Assembly (NCBI RefSeq): GCF_000425145.1
Contig: NZ_KE384313.1
Location: 1-64,000, forward strand
From: Pedobacter glucosidilyticus DSM 23534
GTDB taxonomy: Bacteria > Bacteroidota > Bacteroidia > Sphingobacteriales > Sphingobacteriaceae
Length of the DNA stretch: 64,000 nt
Direction: 5' to 3'
The translations under genes were made by a program, and so were the position numbers. Below the pieces are notes generated by a model that saw nothing but the letters and a program-made list of their open reading frames with translations, was not told where the DNA came from and searched no databases. Shown piece by piece: positions 54,729 through 63,399 of the stretch (position 1 is the first letter of the stretch; the number at the start of each line of letters is the position of its first letter).

Positions 54729-55649
54729 ATGCAGGGATTAGTTATTAAATCAACAGGAAGCTGGTACACTGTTTTAGGTGAAAATCAGCACAAATATGAA
54801 TGCAGGATAAAAGGCAAACTCAGGATGAAAGGTCTGGTAAGCACCAATCCTGTTGCTGTTGGAGATTTTGTTGATTTTGAACTAGAACCTGAGCAAGAAA
54901 CGGCCGTAATCAGTAAAGTTCATGACCGTAAGAATTATATCATCAGAAAATCTATCAACCTATCTAAACAAGTACAAATTATTGCTGCTAATTTAGATCA
55001 GGCTTGTTTGGTGGTAACTTTGGCTTCTCCAAGAACTTCTTTAGGTTTTATAGACCGTTTTTTGGTTACTGCTGAGGCTTATGGAATTCCTGCTATTTTG
55101 ATCTTTAATAAGCTAGATTTATTTAGCGATGAAGGCCTAGAAATCCTTGCCAATTATATGGATTTGTATGAAGGTATAGGCTATAAATGTTATGCGGTAT
55201 CTGCCATAGAAGGCACTCATGTGAATACCATTAAAGAATTGCTGAAAGATAAGACTAGCTTATTTTCGGGTCATTCTGGCGTTGGAAAATCAAGCTTAAT
55301 CAATCAGATCATACCGGGTATTGCTTTAAGAACCGGCGAAATTTCTGATTGGAGCGATATGGGAAAACACACCACTACCTTTGCAGAAATGTTTGAATTG
55401 CCTTTCGGCGGAAAATTAATTGATACTCCAGGCATTAGAGAATTAGGCATTGCCGATATAGAACCAGAGGAGCTTGCTCATTTCTTTCCAGAGATGCGAA
55501 GCCGTATGCATGGTTGCAAATTTCATAATTGCGTACACATTAACGAACCCGGTTGCGCCATTTTAAAAGCCTTAGACGAAGGAGACATTGAACCCACTAG
55601 ATATGATAGCTATTTGAGTATTTATCATAAAAACGATACGAGGGCGTAG
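54729..55649 (+). CDS. rsgA: ribosome small-subunit biogenesis GTPase RsgA
   Basis: RsgA (YjeQ) is a circularly permuted GTPase that helps 30S maturation. The permuted motif order is visible: NKLDLF (G4) precedes GHSGVGKSSLINQ (G1) and DTPGIRELG (G3). An N-terminal OB fold and a C-terminal zinc knuckle (CKFHNCVHINEPGC) are present. The 306-aa length fits. It is divergent from the thr operon. The dtd gene follows 119 nt downstream. Confidence 0.95.
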   Translation: MQGLVIKSTGSWYTVLGENQHKYECRIKGKLRMKGLVSTNPVAVGDFVDFELEPEQETAVISKVHDRKNYIIRKSINLSKQVQIIAANLDQACLVVTLASPRTSLGFIDRFLVTAEAYGIPAILIFNKLDLFSDEGLEILANYMDLYEGIGYKCYAVSAIEGTHVNTIKELLKDKTSLFSGHSGVGKSSLINQIIPGIALRTGEISDWSDMGKHTTTFAEMFELPFGGKLIDTPGIRELGIADIEPEELAHFFPEMRSRMHGCKFHNCVHINEPGCAILKALDEGDIEPTRYDSYLSIYHKNDTRA

Positions 55650-55663
55650 AGCCTCATCCTAAA

Positions 55664-55684
55664 TCCTTCTCCGAAGGAGAAGGA
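55664..55684. repeat. REP-like palindrome
   Basis: TCCTTCTCC, 3 nt, GGAGAAGGA: a perfect 9-bp hairpin within an intergenic motif (CCTCATCCTAAATCC...) of the kind found repeatedly in bacterial genomes. No T-run follows, so it is not an obvious terminator. Confidence 0.6.
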
Positions 55685-55714
55685 CTTCCATGGATAATCA
55701 GCCGTTTAAAAAAT

Positions 55715-55762
55715 CTAACAAACTAAAAACCTAACAAACTAACCAACTAATTACTAACCATC
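55715..55762 (+). repeat. CTAACAAACTAACCAAC repeat before dtd
   Basis: Repeated CCTAACAAACTA, AACCAACTAA and ACTAACCATC words end a few bases before the dtd ATG. They match the repeat before thrC, in the same orientation relative to the gene. Confidence 0.7.
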
Positions 55763-55768
55763 TAAAAC

Positions 55769-56225
55769 ATGAGCCGTTATCCAAAGAGTAAGTCAAGCAT
55801 CATGCACCGTAAACGGAGAAATTACAGGTAAAATAAACACCGGATTTTTGGTTTTATTGGGTATTGAGGAGGCCGATACTTTAGAAGATTTAACTTGGCT
55901 GGCACAAAAAATTGTGAATATGCGCATTTTTTATGATGAAAGCGGTTTAATGAATAAATCTTTAGCCGATGTTGATGGACGTATTTTATTGATATCTCAA
56001 TTTACACTCTTCGCACAAACAAAAAAGGGAAATCGTCCCTCATTTATCAAAGCTGCCAAACCTGCCCAGGCTATTCCGCTTTATGAAAAAATGATTGCAG
56101 AGCTAGCCCAATTAAGCAATACCAAAATAGAAACCGGCATTTTTGGTGCCGATATGAAAATAGAACTCTTAAATGATGGTCCCGTTACCATCATGATGGA
56201 TACTAAGGATAAAGATAGGCATTAA
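55769..56225 (+). CDS. dtd: D-aminoacyl-tRNA deacylase, start codon out of frame
   Basis: Dtd removes D-amino acids from tRNA. The coding frame (55773-56225, 150 codons) begins AVIQRVSQASCTVNGEITGK, the normal Dtd N-terminus after Met-Arg, and contains LISQFTLFAQTKKGNRPSF and the NDGPVTIMMDT end. The only ATG upstream (55769) reads ATG-A-GCC, so it is two bases short of ATG-AGA-GCC and lies in another frame. In-frame upstream is TGA. This fits loss of one GA from a GAGA run. It may be a real frameshift, an unusual start, or a sequence error. TTG at 55848 gives only a truncated protein. Confidence 0.85.
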
Positions 56226-56295
56226 TTTTAGGTTTGGTTTTTGAATAAGGAAATTGAAGCTGCTTTTTGCGGCCATCTACCTTATTAAAAATCTT

Positions 56296-57045
56296 ATGAT
56301 TACAACTGAAGAAGAGAAAAAAGAAGCTCAAGAATTCTATAAAGAAGCCTTACAATTACTAAAAGAGTGCGGTGTAGATTTTATGCTAGGAGGTGCATTT
56401 TCCCTCTTTGCCCATACTGGTATTTACCGCGATACCAAAGATTTAGATATCTTTTGTAAACCATCAGACTATAGTAAAATACTACAATTTTTTGCCGATA
56501 AAGGTTATAAAACCCAATTAACAGACATCCGCTGGTTGGCCAAAGTTTTTAAAGGAGATTATTTCATCGATATTATTTTTGATACTGTAAATAACATTTG
56601 TACGGTTGATGATAGCTGGTTTGAACACGCTACCCCAGGTACTTTTGCTGGTGAAGAAGTGAAGTTTTTATCTCCCGAGGAACTTATTTGGTGTAAAATA
56701 TATGTCCAAAATCGTGAACGTTTTGATGGGGCAGATATCAACCATGTTATTCTTAAAAAAGGTAAAGAATTAGACTGGGAAAGGTTACTTTCCCGATTAG
56801 ACCAACATAACCACTGGCATTTATTATTGGCTCAAATTATTATTTTTCAGTTTGTTTACCCATCTGATTTTCATGAAATCATCCCTAAATGGTTGTTTGA
56901 TGAATTGATAAAAAGAGCCAATAACCAATATCAATTACCCGCTACAGTAGTGAAAGTTTGTAGAGGCCCCGTTATAGACCAAACCCAATACAGTGTTGAT
57001 ATTAAAGATTGGGATTATAAAGTATCTACCATCATGACTACCTAA
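56296..57045 (+). CDS. nucleotidyltransferase-fold protein
   Basis: The protein has the GG-x-S and D-x-D pattern of nucleotidyltransferases (GGAFSLFAHTGIYRDTKDLDIF near residue 35) and a C-terminal helical part. Third acidic residues occur in YFIDIIFDTV. It may add nucleotides to a protein, RNA or small molecule; some related proteins are toxin-antitoxin members. No partner toxin or HEPN gene is adjacent, so I make no claim. The frame opens at TTG 56254, but ATG 56296 removes a non-conserved hydrophobic stretch. Length 249 aa. Confidence 0.7.
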   Translation: MITTEEEKKEAQEFYKEALQLLKECGVDFMLGGAFSLFAHTGIYRDTKDLDIFCKPSDYSKILQFFADKGYKTQLTDIRWLAKVFKGDYFIDIIFDTVNNICTVDDSWFEHATPGTFAGEEVKFLSPEELIWCKIYVQNRERFDGADINHVILKKGKELDWERLLSRLDQHNHWHLLLAQIIIFQFVYPSDFHEIIPKWLFDELIKRANNQYQLPATVVKVCRGPVIDQTQYSVDIKDWDYKVSTIMTT

Positions 57046-57057
57046 ATTTCTCATACC

Positions 57058-57804
57058 ATGACAGATACAGCAAAAATTACTAGAATAGCCGCCGTTGCCG
57101 ATATCCATGTAAAAGAATCTGACAAAGGAAAATGGACTGCCTATTTTAAAGAAATATCAGAAAAAGCAGATATTTTGGTTATCTGTGGAGATTTAACCGA
57201 TACTGGCGACGAGTCTGAAGCAGCCGTTTTAGCTGAAGAATTAAAAGCATGCAGCATTCCTGTAGTGATGGTTTTAGGCAATCATGATTACGAGAAAGGC
57301 AGAGAGAAAATGATTCGTCAGCTTTTGTTAAAAGACCATGTTCATGTTTTAGATGGAGAAGCTATCGTTATCCATAACATTGGCTTTGCAGGCATCAAAG
57401 GCTTTGGTGGTGGTTTTGATAAGCACATGTTATCCATGTTTGGCGAAAAAGGAATGAAAGATTTTGTACAGGAGGCTGTAAATGAAGCTTTACAACTAGA
57501 AAGGGCCTTAGCCAGACTAGAATCAGACCATCAAGATATTAAAAAAGTAGCTTTATTACATTACTCGCCCATTGTAGAAACAGTAAGAGGCGAAGCTGAA
57601 GCTATTTTTCCATTTTTAGGTTCATCCAGATTGGCAGAGCCCCTAAGCAGAAGAAATGTTGATGTTGCTTTTCATGGCCATGCCCACATTGGTACTTTAA
57701 AAGGCAAAACACAAGACGGTATAGAGGTTTTTAATGTTGCCAAACCTCTGCTTTTACGCGATGGTTATGATTGCCCCTATTTTTTATACGAAATAACAGC
57801 ATAG
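57058..57804 (+). CDS. metallophosphoesterase
   Basis: The 248-aa protein has all metallophosphoesterase motifs: AVADIHV, GDLTDTGDE, GNHDYEKG, LLHYSPI and FHGHAHIG. It hydrolyses a phosphomonoester or diester with two metal ions. No signal peptide is present, so it is cytoplasmic. It follows the nucleotidyltransferase gene by 12 nt, probably in the same operon. Substrate unknown. Confidence 0.9.
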   Translation: MTDTAKITRIAAVADIHVKESDKGKWTAYFKEISEKADILVICGDLTDTGDESEAAVLAEELKACSIPVVMVLGNHDYEKGREKMIRQLLLKDHVHVLDGEAIVIHNIGFAGIKGFGGGFDKHMLSMFGEKGMKDFVQEAVNEALQLERALARLESDHQDIKKVALLHYSPIVETVRGEAEAIFPFLGSSRLAEPLSRRNVDVAFHGHAHIGTLKGKTQDGIEVFNVAKPLLLRDGYDCPYFLYEITA

Positions 57805-57841
57805 CCCTTATTTATTGCTAAAGATTCCTGATTTTAGCATC

Positions 57842-58168
57842 ATGGAAATTAAAGAAGCACAACAACTGGTAGACAATTGGATTAAAACTACTGGTGTAAG
57901 GTATTTTAATGAGCTCACCAATACGGCTATTTTAATGGAAGAAGTGGGTGAGGTTGCCCGTATTATGTCTCGTAAATATGGCGAGCAGTCTTTTAAAGAA
58001 TCTGATAAAAAAGTTGATTTAGGCGATGAAATGGCCGATGTACTTTTTGTTTTGATTTGCCTAGCCAACCAAACTGGTATTGATTTAACTGCTGCACTAG
58101 AGAAAAATTTGGAGAAGAAAAGTATTAGAGATGCAGACAGACATCGTAACAACGAGAAATTAAAATAA
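57842..58168 (+). CDS. MazG-like nucleotide pyrophosphohydrolase
   Basis: The 108-aa protein has the all-alpha NTP pyrophosphatase fold: MEEVGEVARI and DLGDEMADVLFVL carry the E-x-x-E and D/E metal ligands. It probably cleaves non-canonical (d)NTPs to NMP and pyrophosphate. The start at 57842 (MEIKEAQQ) is preferred over an upstream 57815 option. The stop overlaps the next start by one base (TAATG). Confidence 0.88.
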   Translation: MEIKEAQQLVDNWIKTTGVRYFNELTNTAILMEEVGEVARIMSRKYGEQSFKESDKKVDLGDEMADVLFVLICLANQTGIDLTAALEKNLEKKSIRDADRHRNNEKLK

Positions 58169-58815
58169 TGCAAGAACTCATTTACAAAACCATTGCTTTT
58201 GTAAAGCAAGAACTACAAAATGCCGAGGCCGGGCATGATTGGTTTCATATAGAACGTGTTTGGAAAACTGCTAAAAACATCGCAGCAGAGGAAAAAGTGG
58301 ATTTACTAGTGGTAGAGTTTGCCGCTTTGCTACATGATATTGCCGACGCTAAATTTCATGATGGCGATGAAGAAATAGGACCAAGAAAAGCGGGCGAATT
58401 TTTAAAAACTTTAGCTGTTGATGATGAAACCATTATCCATGTACAGCAAATTATCAAAAACATGTCTTTTAAAGCTAGCTTAGGCGATGTTACTTTTACT
58501 TCAGCAGAAATGTTGGTAGTACAAGATGCCGATAGGCTAGATGCCATTGGTGCTATTGGCATAGCCAGAGCTTTTACCTATGGTGGCTATAAAAACAGAG
58601 AACTTTACAACCCAGATATTAAGCCAGAGCCTAACCAAAGCAAGGAGGCTTATAAAAAGTCTACCGCCCCAACCATCAACCATTTTTATGAAAAACTACT
58701 CTTATTGAAAGATAAGATGAACACCGCAACAGGCAAAAAATTGGCAGCTCAAAGACATGATTTTATGGTTCAATATTTGACTCAGTTCTATGCAGAATGG
58801 AACGGAGAAAAATAA
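58168..58815 (+). CDS. HD-domain phosphohydrolase (YedJ-like)
   Basis: The 215-aa protein has the HD superfamily residues: H in HDWFHIERVWKTA, HD in LLHDIADAKFHDGDEE, and D in DADRLDAIGAIGIARAF. It is a metal-dependent phosphohydrolase, probably acting on a nucleotide. It overlaps the MazG-like stop by one base and precedes the glutamylcyclotransferase-like gene by two bases. Confidence 0.9.
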   Translation: MQELIYKTIAFVKQELQNAEAGHDWFHIERVWKTAKNIAAEEKVDLLVVEFAALLHDIADAKFHDGDEEIGPRKAGEFLKTLAVDDETIIHVQQIIKNMSFKASLGDVTFTSAEMLVVQDADRLDAIGAIGIARAFTYGGYKNRELYNPDIKPEPNQSKEAYKKSTAPTINHFYEKLLLLKDKMNTATGKKLAAQRHDFMVQYLTQFYAEWNGEK

Positions 58816-58817
58816 CC

Positions 58818-59270
58818 ATGGAAAACACTTTTTTATATTTCGCTTACGGTAGTAATCTTAATAAAACATTAATGGAATTTAGGGTTAATGACCCTGTAAC
58901 AGTTGTTGGGCCAGCCGTTTTATATGGTTATGGTTTATGCTTTCATCAGCTTAACGCCGATGGTAGTGCCAGAGCCAATTTGGTAGTTTCTGAAAGTGAA
59001 AATGTACATGGTGTTTTATATCAAGTACATAATCAACATTTTGAATTGTTGCAACAAACAGAACCTCAATACCAATTACAAGAATTTGAGCTTGAAAACG
59101 ATAAAGGTTTACATCAGGCTTATGCTTTTATTTGTGTGGATGAAGCAGAGGAGCTATCACCAGAAGAAGAATATCTAAACACCCTATTAGAAGGCGCTAA
59201 ACAACACCAATTGCCAGAAAATTATATTTCCTACATCAAACACAAAGCAAATTTTAAGGCAGAAGAATAG
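58818..59270 (+). CDS. gamma-glutamylcyclotransferase-like protein
   Basis: The 150-aa protein starts MENTFLYFAYGSNLNKTLMEFRV, the YGSNL motif of the GGCT/AIG2 fold. It may cyclise gamma-glutamyl amides to 5-oxoproline. It is the last gene of the run that begins with the nucleotidyltransferase. The C-terminus resembles the family, but the substrate is not certain. Confidence 0.85.
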   Translation: MENTFLYFAYGSNLNKTLMEFRVNDPVTVVGPAVLYGYGLCFHQLNADGSARANLVVSESENVHGVLYQVHNQHFELLQQTEPQYQLQEFELENDKGLHQAYAFICVDEAEELSPEEEYLNTLLEGAKQHQLPENYISYIKHKANFKAEE

Positions 59271-59274
59271 GATT

Positions 59275-60123
59275 TTAGAGCCATAACCAGCTAAAATACA
59301 GCAACATCATTAAACCACTAATAAGCGTCATACCCATTGCATTTTTAAAAGATGCTGCTTCAACTCGGTTTAAACACTGTTTAAACCACCATAAAAAATA
59401 GCCTAATATTGGGGAGCAGCATAGGGCAAAAATCCAAAAATTATAGAGTTCATTTTGCCTGTTCCAATAATCAAACATCAGGGTACAACCTAAAAAAAAT
59501 ACAAAGCCTGAAAATAAAAAAGAGCCTTTAACACCTAGTAAAAGACTTAAAGTTTTATCGCCACGCTTGCTATCTTCCTCGTGTTGATACACTTGTGTTA
59601 ACGGATAAGAAGCCCCAATTAAGCAGGAGGCAATTAATCCGGCTTGGATGACATCGGCGTTAAGCCCCAAATCATATTGCCCTATGGCTTGGTAGCAACT
59701 GTAGTAAATAAAAAATCCTTGAAAAATAAAAACCACCAAAAAACTTAAAATAGGATATTTTTTGATGCGGATACGAGGATGACTATAAGCTTTAGAAAAA
59801 GAATTATAAATGGCAACCGCCAAAGCAAACTCAAAACTCACTAAAAAAGCCAGCAATAAACCTGTCCACTCTAAAACATAAGCCGTTACCAATAAAGATT
59901 TTTGCACTTTTGGAGGTTCTTTTATAAGCGCAATACTGCCTTCATCCTTATCAAAATAGCTATTGTAAGCGTTACTTGCCGGATACACAAATAAATGCCA
60001 AACTATAAAAACTACTATGGCATTGTAAATGTTAGGATTAGGTACTTCGCTATAAGCAAACAAATAAACAGGAAGCAATAACAAAGAAAAGGGAAGGCGT
60101 AAGTGTAATAAGGTAGACTTCAT
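59275..60123 (-). CDS. UbiA-family prenyltransferase
   Basis: The 282-aa membrane protein has about eight to nine helices. The two Asp motifs of the UbiA superfamily are present: NAYNSYFDKDEGSI and HEEDSKRGDKTL, which bind Mg-prenyl diphosphate. Members join a prenyl chain to an aromatic acceptor, or reach menaquinone or ubiquinone. It is divergent from the type III PKS gene with only 47 nt between them, so it probably shares their control region. A role in prenylating the PKS product is inference; the substrate is unknown. Confidence 0.85.
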   Translation of the reverse strand: MKSTLLHLRLPFSLLLLPVYLFAYSEVPNPNIYNAIVVFIVWHLFVYPASNAYNSYFDKDEGSIALIKEPPKVQKSLLVTAYVLEWTGLLLAFLVSFEFALAVAIYNSFSKAYSHPRIRIKKYPILSFLVVFIFQGFFIYYSCYQAIGQYDLGLNADVIQAGLIASCLIGASYPLTQVYQHEEDSKRGDKTLSLLLGVKGSFLFSGFVFFLGCTLMFDYWNRQNELYNFWIFALCCSPILGYFLWWFKQCLNRVEAASFKNAMGMTLISGLMMLLYFSWLWL

Positions 60124-60170
60124 TTCTTTGTTATGTTTAGCATGAAGGTAAAAATATTTAATTTTTTTGA

Positions 60171-61274
60171 ATGAGCAGTGTTATATCGGCAATTGGTACT
60201 AGTAATCCATCAAATCAGTTTGCGCAAAGTCGTATACTGGAATTTATGAAAGAAGCGCATCAGTTGGATAGCAATCAGGCTCGTAGATTAGAAAAATTAT
60301 ACCAAGTATCTGGAATAGATTACAGGCACTCGGTACTGCAAGATTTTGGTCGGCAAAAAGGAAATTATAGCTTTTTTGGTAATGATGCTGGCCTTAACCC
60401 CTTCCCTACAACAGCTAGCCGAGGTTTTGTTTACGAGCAAAATGCTTTACAAATTGCTTTAAAAGCTGTTGAAAATTGCTTAAAACAGCTCGACTTTAAC
60501 CCTCAAAATATCAGTCACTTAATTACGGTAAGTTGTACAGGAATGTATGCCCCGGGTTTAGATATAGAATTGGTAGAAAAACTAGGCTTAAAGCCCGATA
60601 CTGAGCGTACTTGTATAAATTTTATGGGTTGTTATGGTGCTTTTAATGCGCTTAAAGTGGCCGATTATATTTGCAGAGCGCAACCTACAGCTAAAGTTTT
60701 AATTGTAGATGTTGAGCTTTGCACCCTCCATTTCCAAAAAGAAAATACTTTAGATAACTGGTTGGCAAATTCTTTATTTGCCGATGGTGCAGCGGCTGTT
60801 TTGGTGCAACATGAAGCACAAACTGATGATAAACTTTTCCAAATCAATTCTTTTTACAGCGAGCTAATTAGCCAAGCAAGAAATGAAATGGCTTGGCGCA
60901 TTGGCGATTTTGGCTACGAAATGCAGCTTACCAGCCAAGTAGCCAAACAAATTAAAGGAGGCATTAAAAACATTGCTGATAAACTTTTGAAAAAAGCCCA
61001 GTTAGCTTTTGATGATATTGGACAATATGCCATCCACCCTGGTGGCAGAAGAATTTTAGAAGTTTGTGATGATGCTTTTCAGCTCCATCCCTACCAAAAT
61101 GAGCATGCTTATGAGGTATTACGCAATTTTGGCAACATGTCATCGGCAACGGTACTTTTTGTATTAGCAGCACTCGGTAAAAAGCTCAAAACCAAACAAC
61201 AGGAAGAAAAGATATTGAGCTTTGCTTTTGGTCCTGGCTTAACTTTTGAAAGTATGGTACTTACATATGCCTAG
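60171..61274 (+). CDS. type III polyketide synthase
   Basis: The 367-aa chalcone/stilbene-synthase-fold enzyme has the Cys-His-Asn triad: Cys154 in NFMGCYGAF, His289 in YAIHPGGRR, and Asn322 in RNFGNMSSAT. The GFGPG-like loop (FAFGPGLTFE) closes the active site. It condenses an acyl-CoA starter with malonyl-CoA, giving pyrones, resorcinols or phloroglucinols. The following methyltransferase and FAD oxygenase match the arrangement of bacterial alkylresorcinol clusters (SrsA-SrsB-SrsC of Streptomyces). Starter unit is unknown, though a fatty acyl chain is likely. Confidence 0.93.
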   Translation: MSSVISAIGTSNPSNQFAQSRILEFMKEAHQLDSNQARRLEKLYQVSGIDYRHSVLQDFGRQKGNYSFFGNDAGLNPFPTTASRGFVYEQNALQIALKAVENCLKQLDFNPQNISHLITVSCTGMYAPGLDIELVEKLGLKPDTERTCINFMGCYGAFNALKVADYICRAQPTAKVLIVDVELCTLHFQKENTLDNWLANSLFADGAAAVLVQHEAQTDDKLFQINSFYSELISQARNEMAWRIGDFGYEMQLTSQVAKQIKGGIKNIADKLLKKAQLAFDDIGQYAIHPGGRRILEVCDDAFQLHPYQNEHAYEVLRNFGNMSSATVLFVLAALGKKLKTKQQEEKILSFAFGPGLTFESMVLTYA

Positions 61275-61959
61275 TTTTAAACATAGAAGTACAGCGTTAG
61301 AAATCATGGATGATTTCTCGTTAGAGCAACAAGCTATAGATCCTGTTTTAAAAGAGTTGGAAGTGATTAACAAATTACTGGGCGGATTTCAGGTATTTTA
61401 TCATGCCTTCAAGCAATTCTCTATTCAAAATAAAGATATTATTTGTGATTGGGGTTGTGGTGGTGGCGATAGCTTAAAAGTTCTGAAAAAGCATTTCAAC
61501 AAGAAAAAAGTTTATCCATATTTTATTGGAATTGATGCTACACCTAGTGCCATTACCTTTGCAAAAACACAGCACCAAGCGCATGATATCCATTTTAGGC
61601 TGGCAGACGTACTTCAGGAACAATTTTTAGCCGAAGAGTTTGATTATGTTATCAGCAGCTTATTTACTCATCATTTTAATGATGATGAATGGAAGAAACT
61701 GGTAGGAAGAATGCTGTACGCTTCTAAAAAAGCTGTTATCATCAATGATTTACACCGCCATTGGTTGGCTTATTATTCTATTGGTTGGCTTACCCAAATC
61801 TTCTCCAAATCGCCCATGGTAAAACACGATAGTAAATTATCAGTCTTGAGAAGTTTTACCAGAAAAGAGCTGCAAACATTATTAGCGCAAATGGGTATTA
61901 AGAGGTATAGTATTAAATGGATGTGGGCCTTTCGCTGGCAAATCATCATTTATAAATGA
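61267..61959 (+). CDS. class I SAM-dependent methyltransferase
   Basis: The protein has the SAM motif I CDWGCGGGDSL near residue 65 and an acidic motif II in FIGIDATPSA, with a helical N-terminus. It is probably an O- or C-methyltransferase for the PKS product. The ATG at 61267 overlaps the PKS stop by 8 nt; an upstream TTG (61246) is less likely. Length 230 aa. Its end overlaps the next gene by 4 nt. Confidence 0.85.
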   Translation: MPSFKHRSTALEIMDDFSLEQQAIDPVLKELEVINKLLGGFQVFYHAFKQFSIQNKDIICDWGCGGGDSLKVLKKHFNKKKVYPYFIGIDATPSAITFAKTQHQAHDIHFRLADVLQEQFLAEEFDYVISSLFTHHFNDDEWKKLVGRMLYASKKAVIINDLHRHWLAYYSIGWLTQIFSKSPMVKHDSKLSVLRSFTRKELQTLLAQMGIKRYSIKWMWAFRWQIIIYK

Positions 61960-63098
61960 GCAAAAAAACAAAAATATTTATTGCCGGAGGTGGTTTAGCA
62001 GGTCTTACCAACGCTATTTTATTAAGCAAAGCAGGCTTTGAAGTTTGCCTTGCCGAGCGTAAATTTTACCCTTTCCATAGGGTTTGTGGCGAGTATGTAA
62101 GCAATGAAGCTTTACCTTTTTTAAAAAGTTTGGGGTTAAACCCCGAGGATTTGCAAGCGAGTAAACTAGAAAAGTTAATTATTGCTGCGCCATCAGGAAA
62201 AACCATTCATGCCCCTTTAGATTTAGGTGGATTTGGCATCAGCCGATACACCTTAGATGAGCAGCTTTACCTCATCGCTAAACAGCAAGGTGTGGAGTTT
62301 CTTTTAGGCGAAAAAATAACGGATATCTATTTTCATGATGAACAGTTTAACATTTCGCTAGCCGGAAAAACTTATCAGGCAGATTTGGTGATTGGTGCTT
62401 TTGGAAAACGCTCTAACTTAGATAAGCAACTACAACGTTCCTCCTTTTTTAAGCGCAGCCCATATATGGGTGTTAAATATCATGTCAAATTAGATTTCCC
62501 TAAAGACACCATCCGCTTAGATAATTTTGAAGGTGGTTATTGTGGCCTAAATAGTATTGGGACAGATAGCTATTGCTTATGTTACCTATCAGAAAATAGG
62601 CATTTAAAAAAATACGGTTCAATAGCCACTGTGGAAGAACAAGTTTTAAGCAAAAACCCCTTTTTAAGAGAAGTTTTTCGCAATGCCGAGTTTATTTGGG
62701 ATAAGCCAGAAACCATCAATGAAATTGCTTTTGAGCGCAAAACATTGATAGAAAACCATATCCTCATGTGTGGCGATACTGCCGGAATGATTGCCCCACT
62801 TTGTGGAAACGGTATGGCTATAGCCATACACTCGGCAAAAATTTTAAGCTCTTGTATAGTAAATATTTGTCTGGATGGCATCAATCCTTCAAAAAGAGCC
62901 CAACTAGAAAAAGCTTATATCCAAACATGGCAGCAAGAATTTGCACAAAGATTGTTTATAGGCAGAACTATACAAAAGCTATTTGGACATAATCAAGTTT
63001 CAGAAATAGCCATTGGTAGTCTCAACCATTTTCCTAAACTGTTATCTTTCTTGGTAAAGCAAACACATGGGAAAGTTTTTAAAGTAGAAAGTACATAG
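61956..63098 (+). CDS. FAD-dependent oxidoreductase/monooxygenase
   Basis: The 380-aa protein has the FAD-binding GGGLAGL motif (residues 11-17) and the second FAD motif CGDTAGMIAPLCGNGMAIA, as in PHBH-type hydroxylases and geranylgeranyl reductases. It probably hydroxylates the aromatic ring to give a hydroquinone or quinone. It starts by ATGA overlap with the methyltransferase, so PKS, methyltransferase and oxygenase form one operon. Confidence 0.88.
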   Translation: MSKKTKIFIAGGGLAGLTNAILLSKAGFEVCLAERKFYPFHRVCGEYVSNEALPFLKSLGLNPEDLQASKLEKLIIAAPSGKTIHAPLDLGGFGISRYTLDEQLYLIAKQQGVEFLLGEKITDIYFHDEQFNISLAGKTYQADLVIGAFGKRSNLDKQLQRSSFFKRSPYMGVKYHVKLDFPKDTIRLDNFEGGYCGLNSIGTDSYCLCYLSENRHLKKYGSIATVEEQVLSKNPFLREVFRNAEFIWDKPETINEIAFERKTLIENHILMCGDTAGMIAPLCGNGMAIAIHSAKILSSCIVNICLDGINPSKRAQLEKAYIQTWQQEFAQRLFIGRTIQKLFGHNQVSEIAIGSLNHFPKLLSFLVKQTHGKVFKVEST

Positions 63099-63140
63099 TA
63101 TAAAGTAAAAAGAACTTGAAAGGCGGTTATTTAGGGAGAC

Positions 63141-63239
63141 TGCCTTAAATATAAAACTCATCTCTCCGAAGAACGAAAGACGGCCTATGAAGATTTGGAA
63201 GTTGAGTCAAATAAATCTTTTGCATAAATTATCATAAAG
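63141..63239. repeat. direct repeat, copy A
   Basis: This 99-nt block matches 63892-63990 without gaps and with eight differences by eye. Flanking similarity extends further left, towards the end of the oxygenase gene (shared AGTAGAAAGTA words). Confidence 0.85.
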
Positions 63240-63399
63240 CAGTATCGGGAAACAATCCGACGGGTGTTGTACAAACCTTCACTAAGCATAAACTTACACA
63301 CCACTCAGGATTGTGGCTAAAGATTTATTTAGACGAAACGACAAATATTCATCAGCCTTGAAGTATTCATTTTTTGTTTATGGTTTTTCTTAGGCATTC

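Noticed and set aside
55848-56225. Dtd starting at TTG 55848
   Set aside because: It would drop the conserved N-terminal strand (AVIQRVSQAS), which is present upstream in the same frame.
57808-58209. 133-codon minus-strand ORF
   Set aside because: It lies antisense to the MazG-like and HD genes, whose motifs and packing are convincing. It shows no domain.
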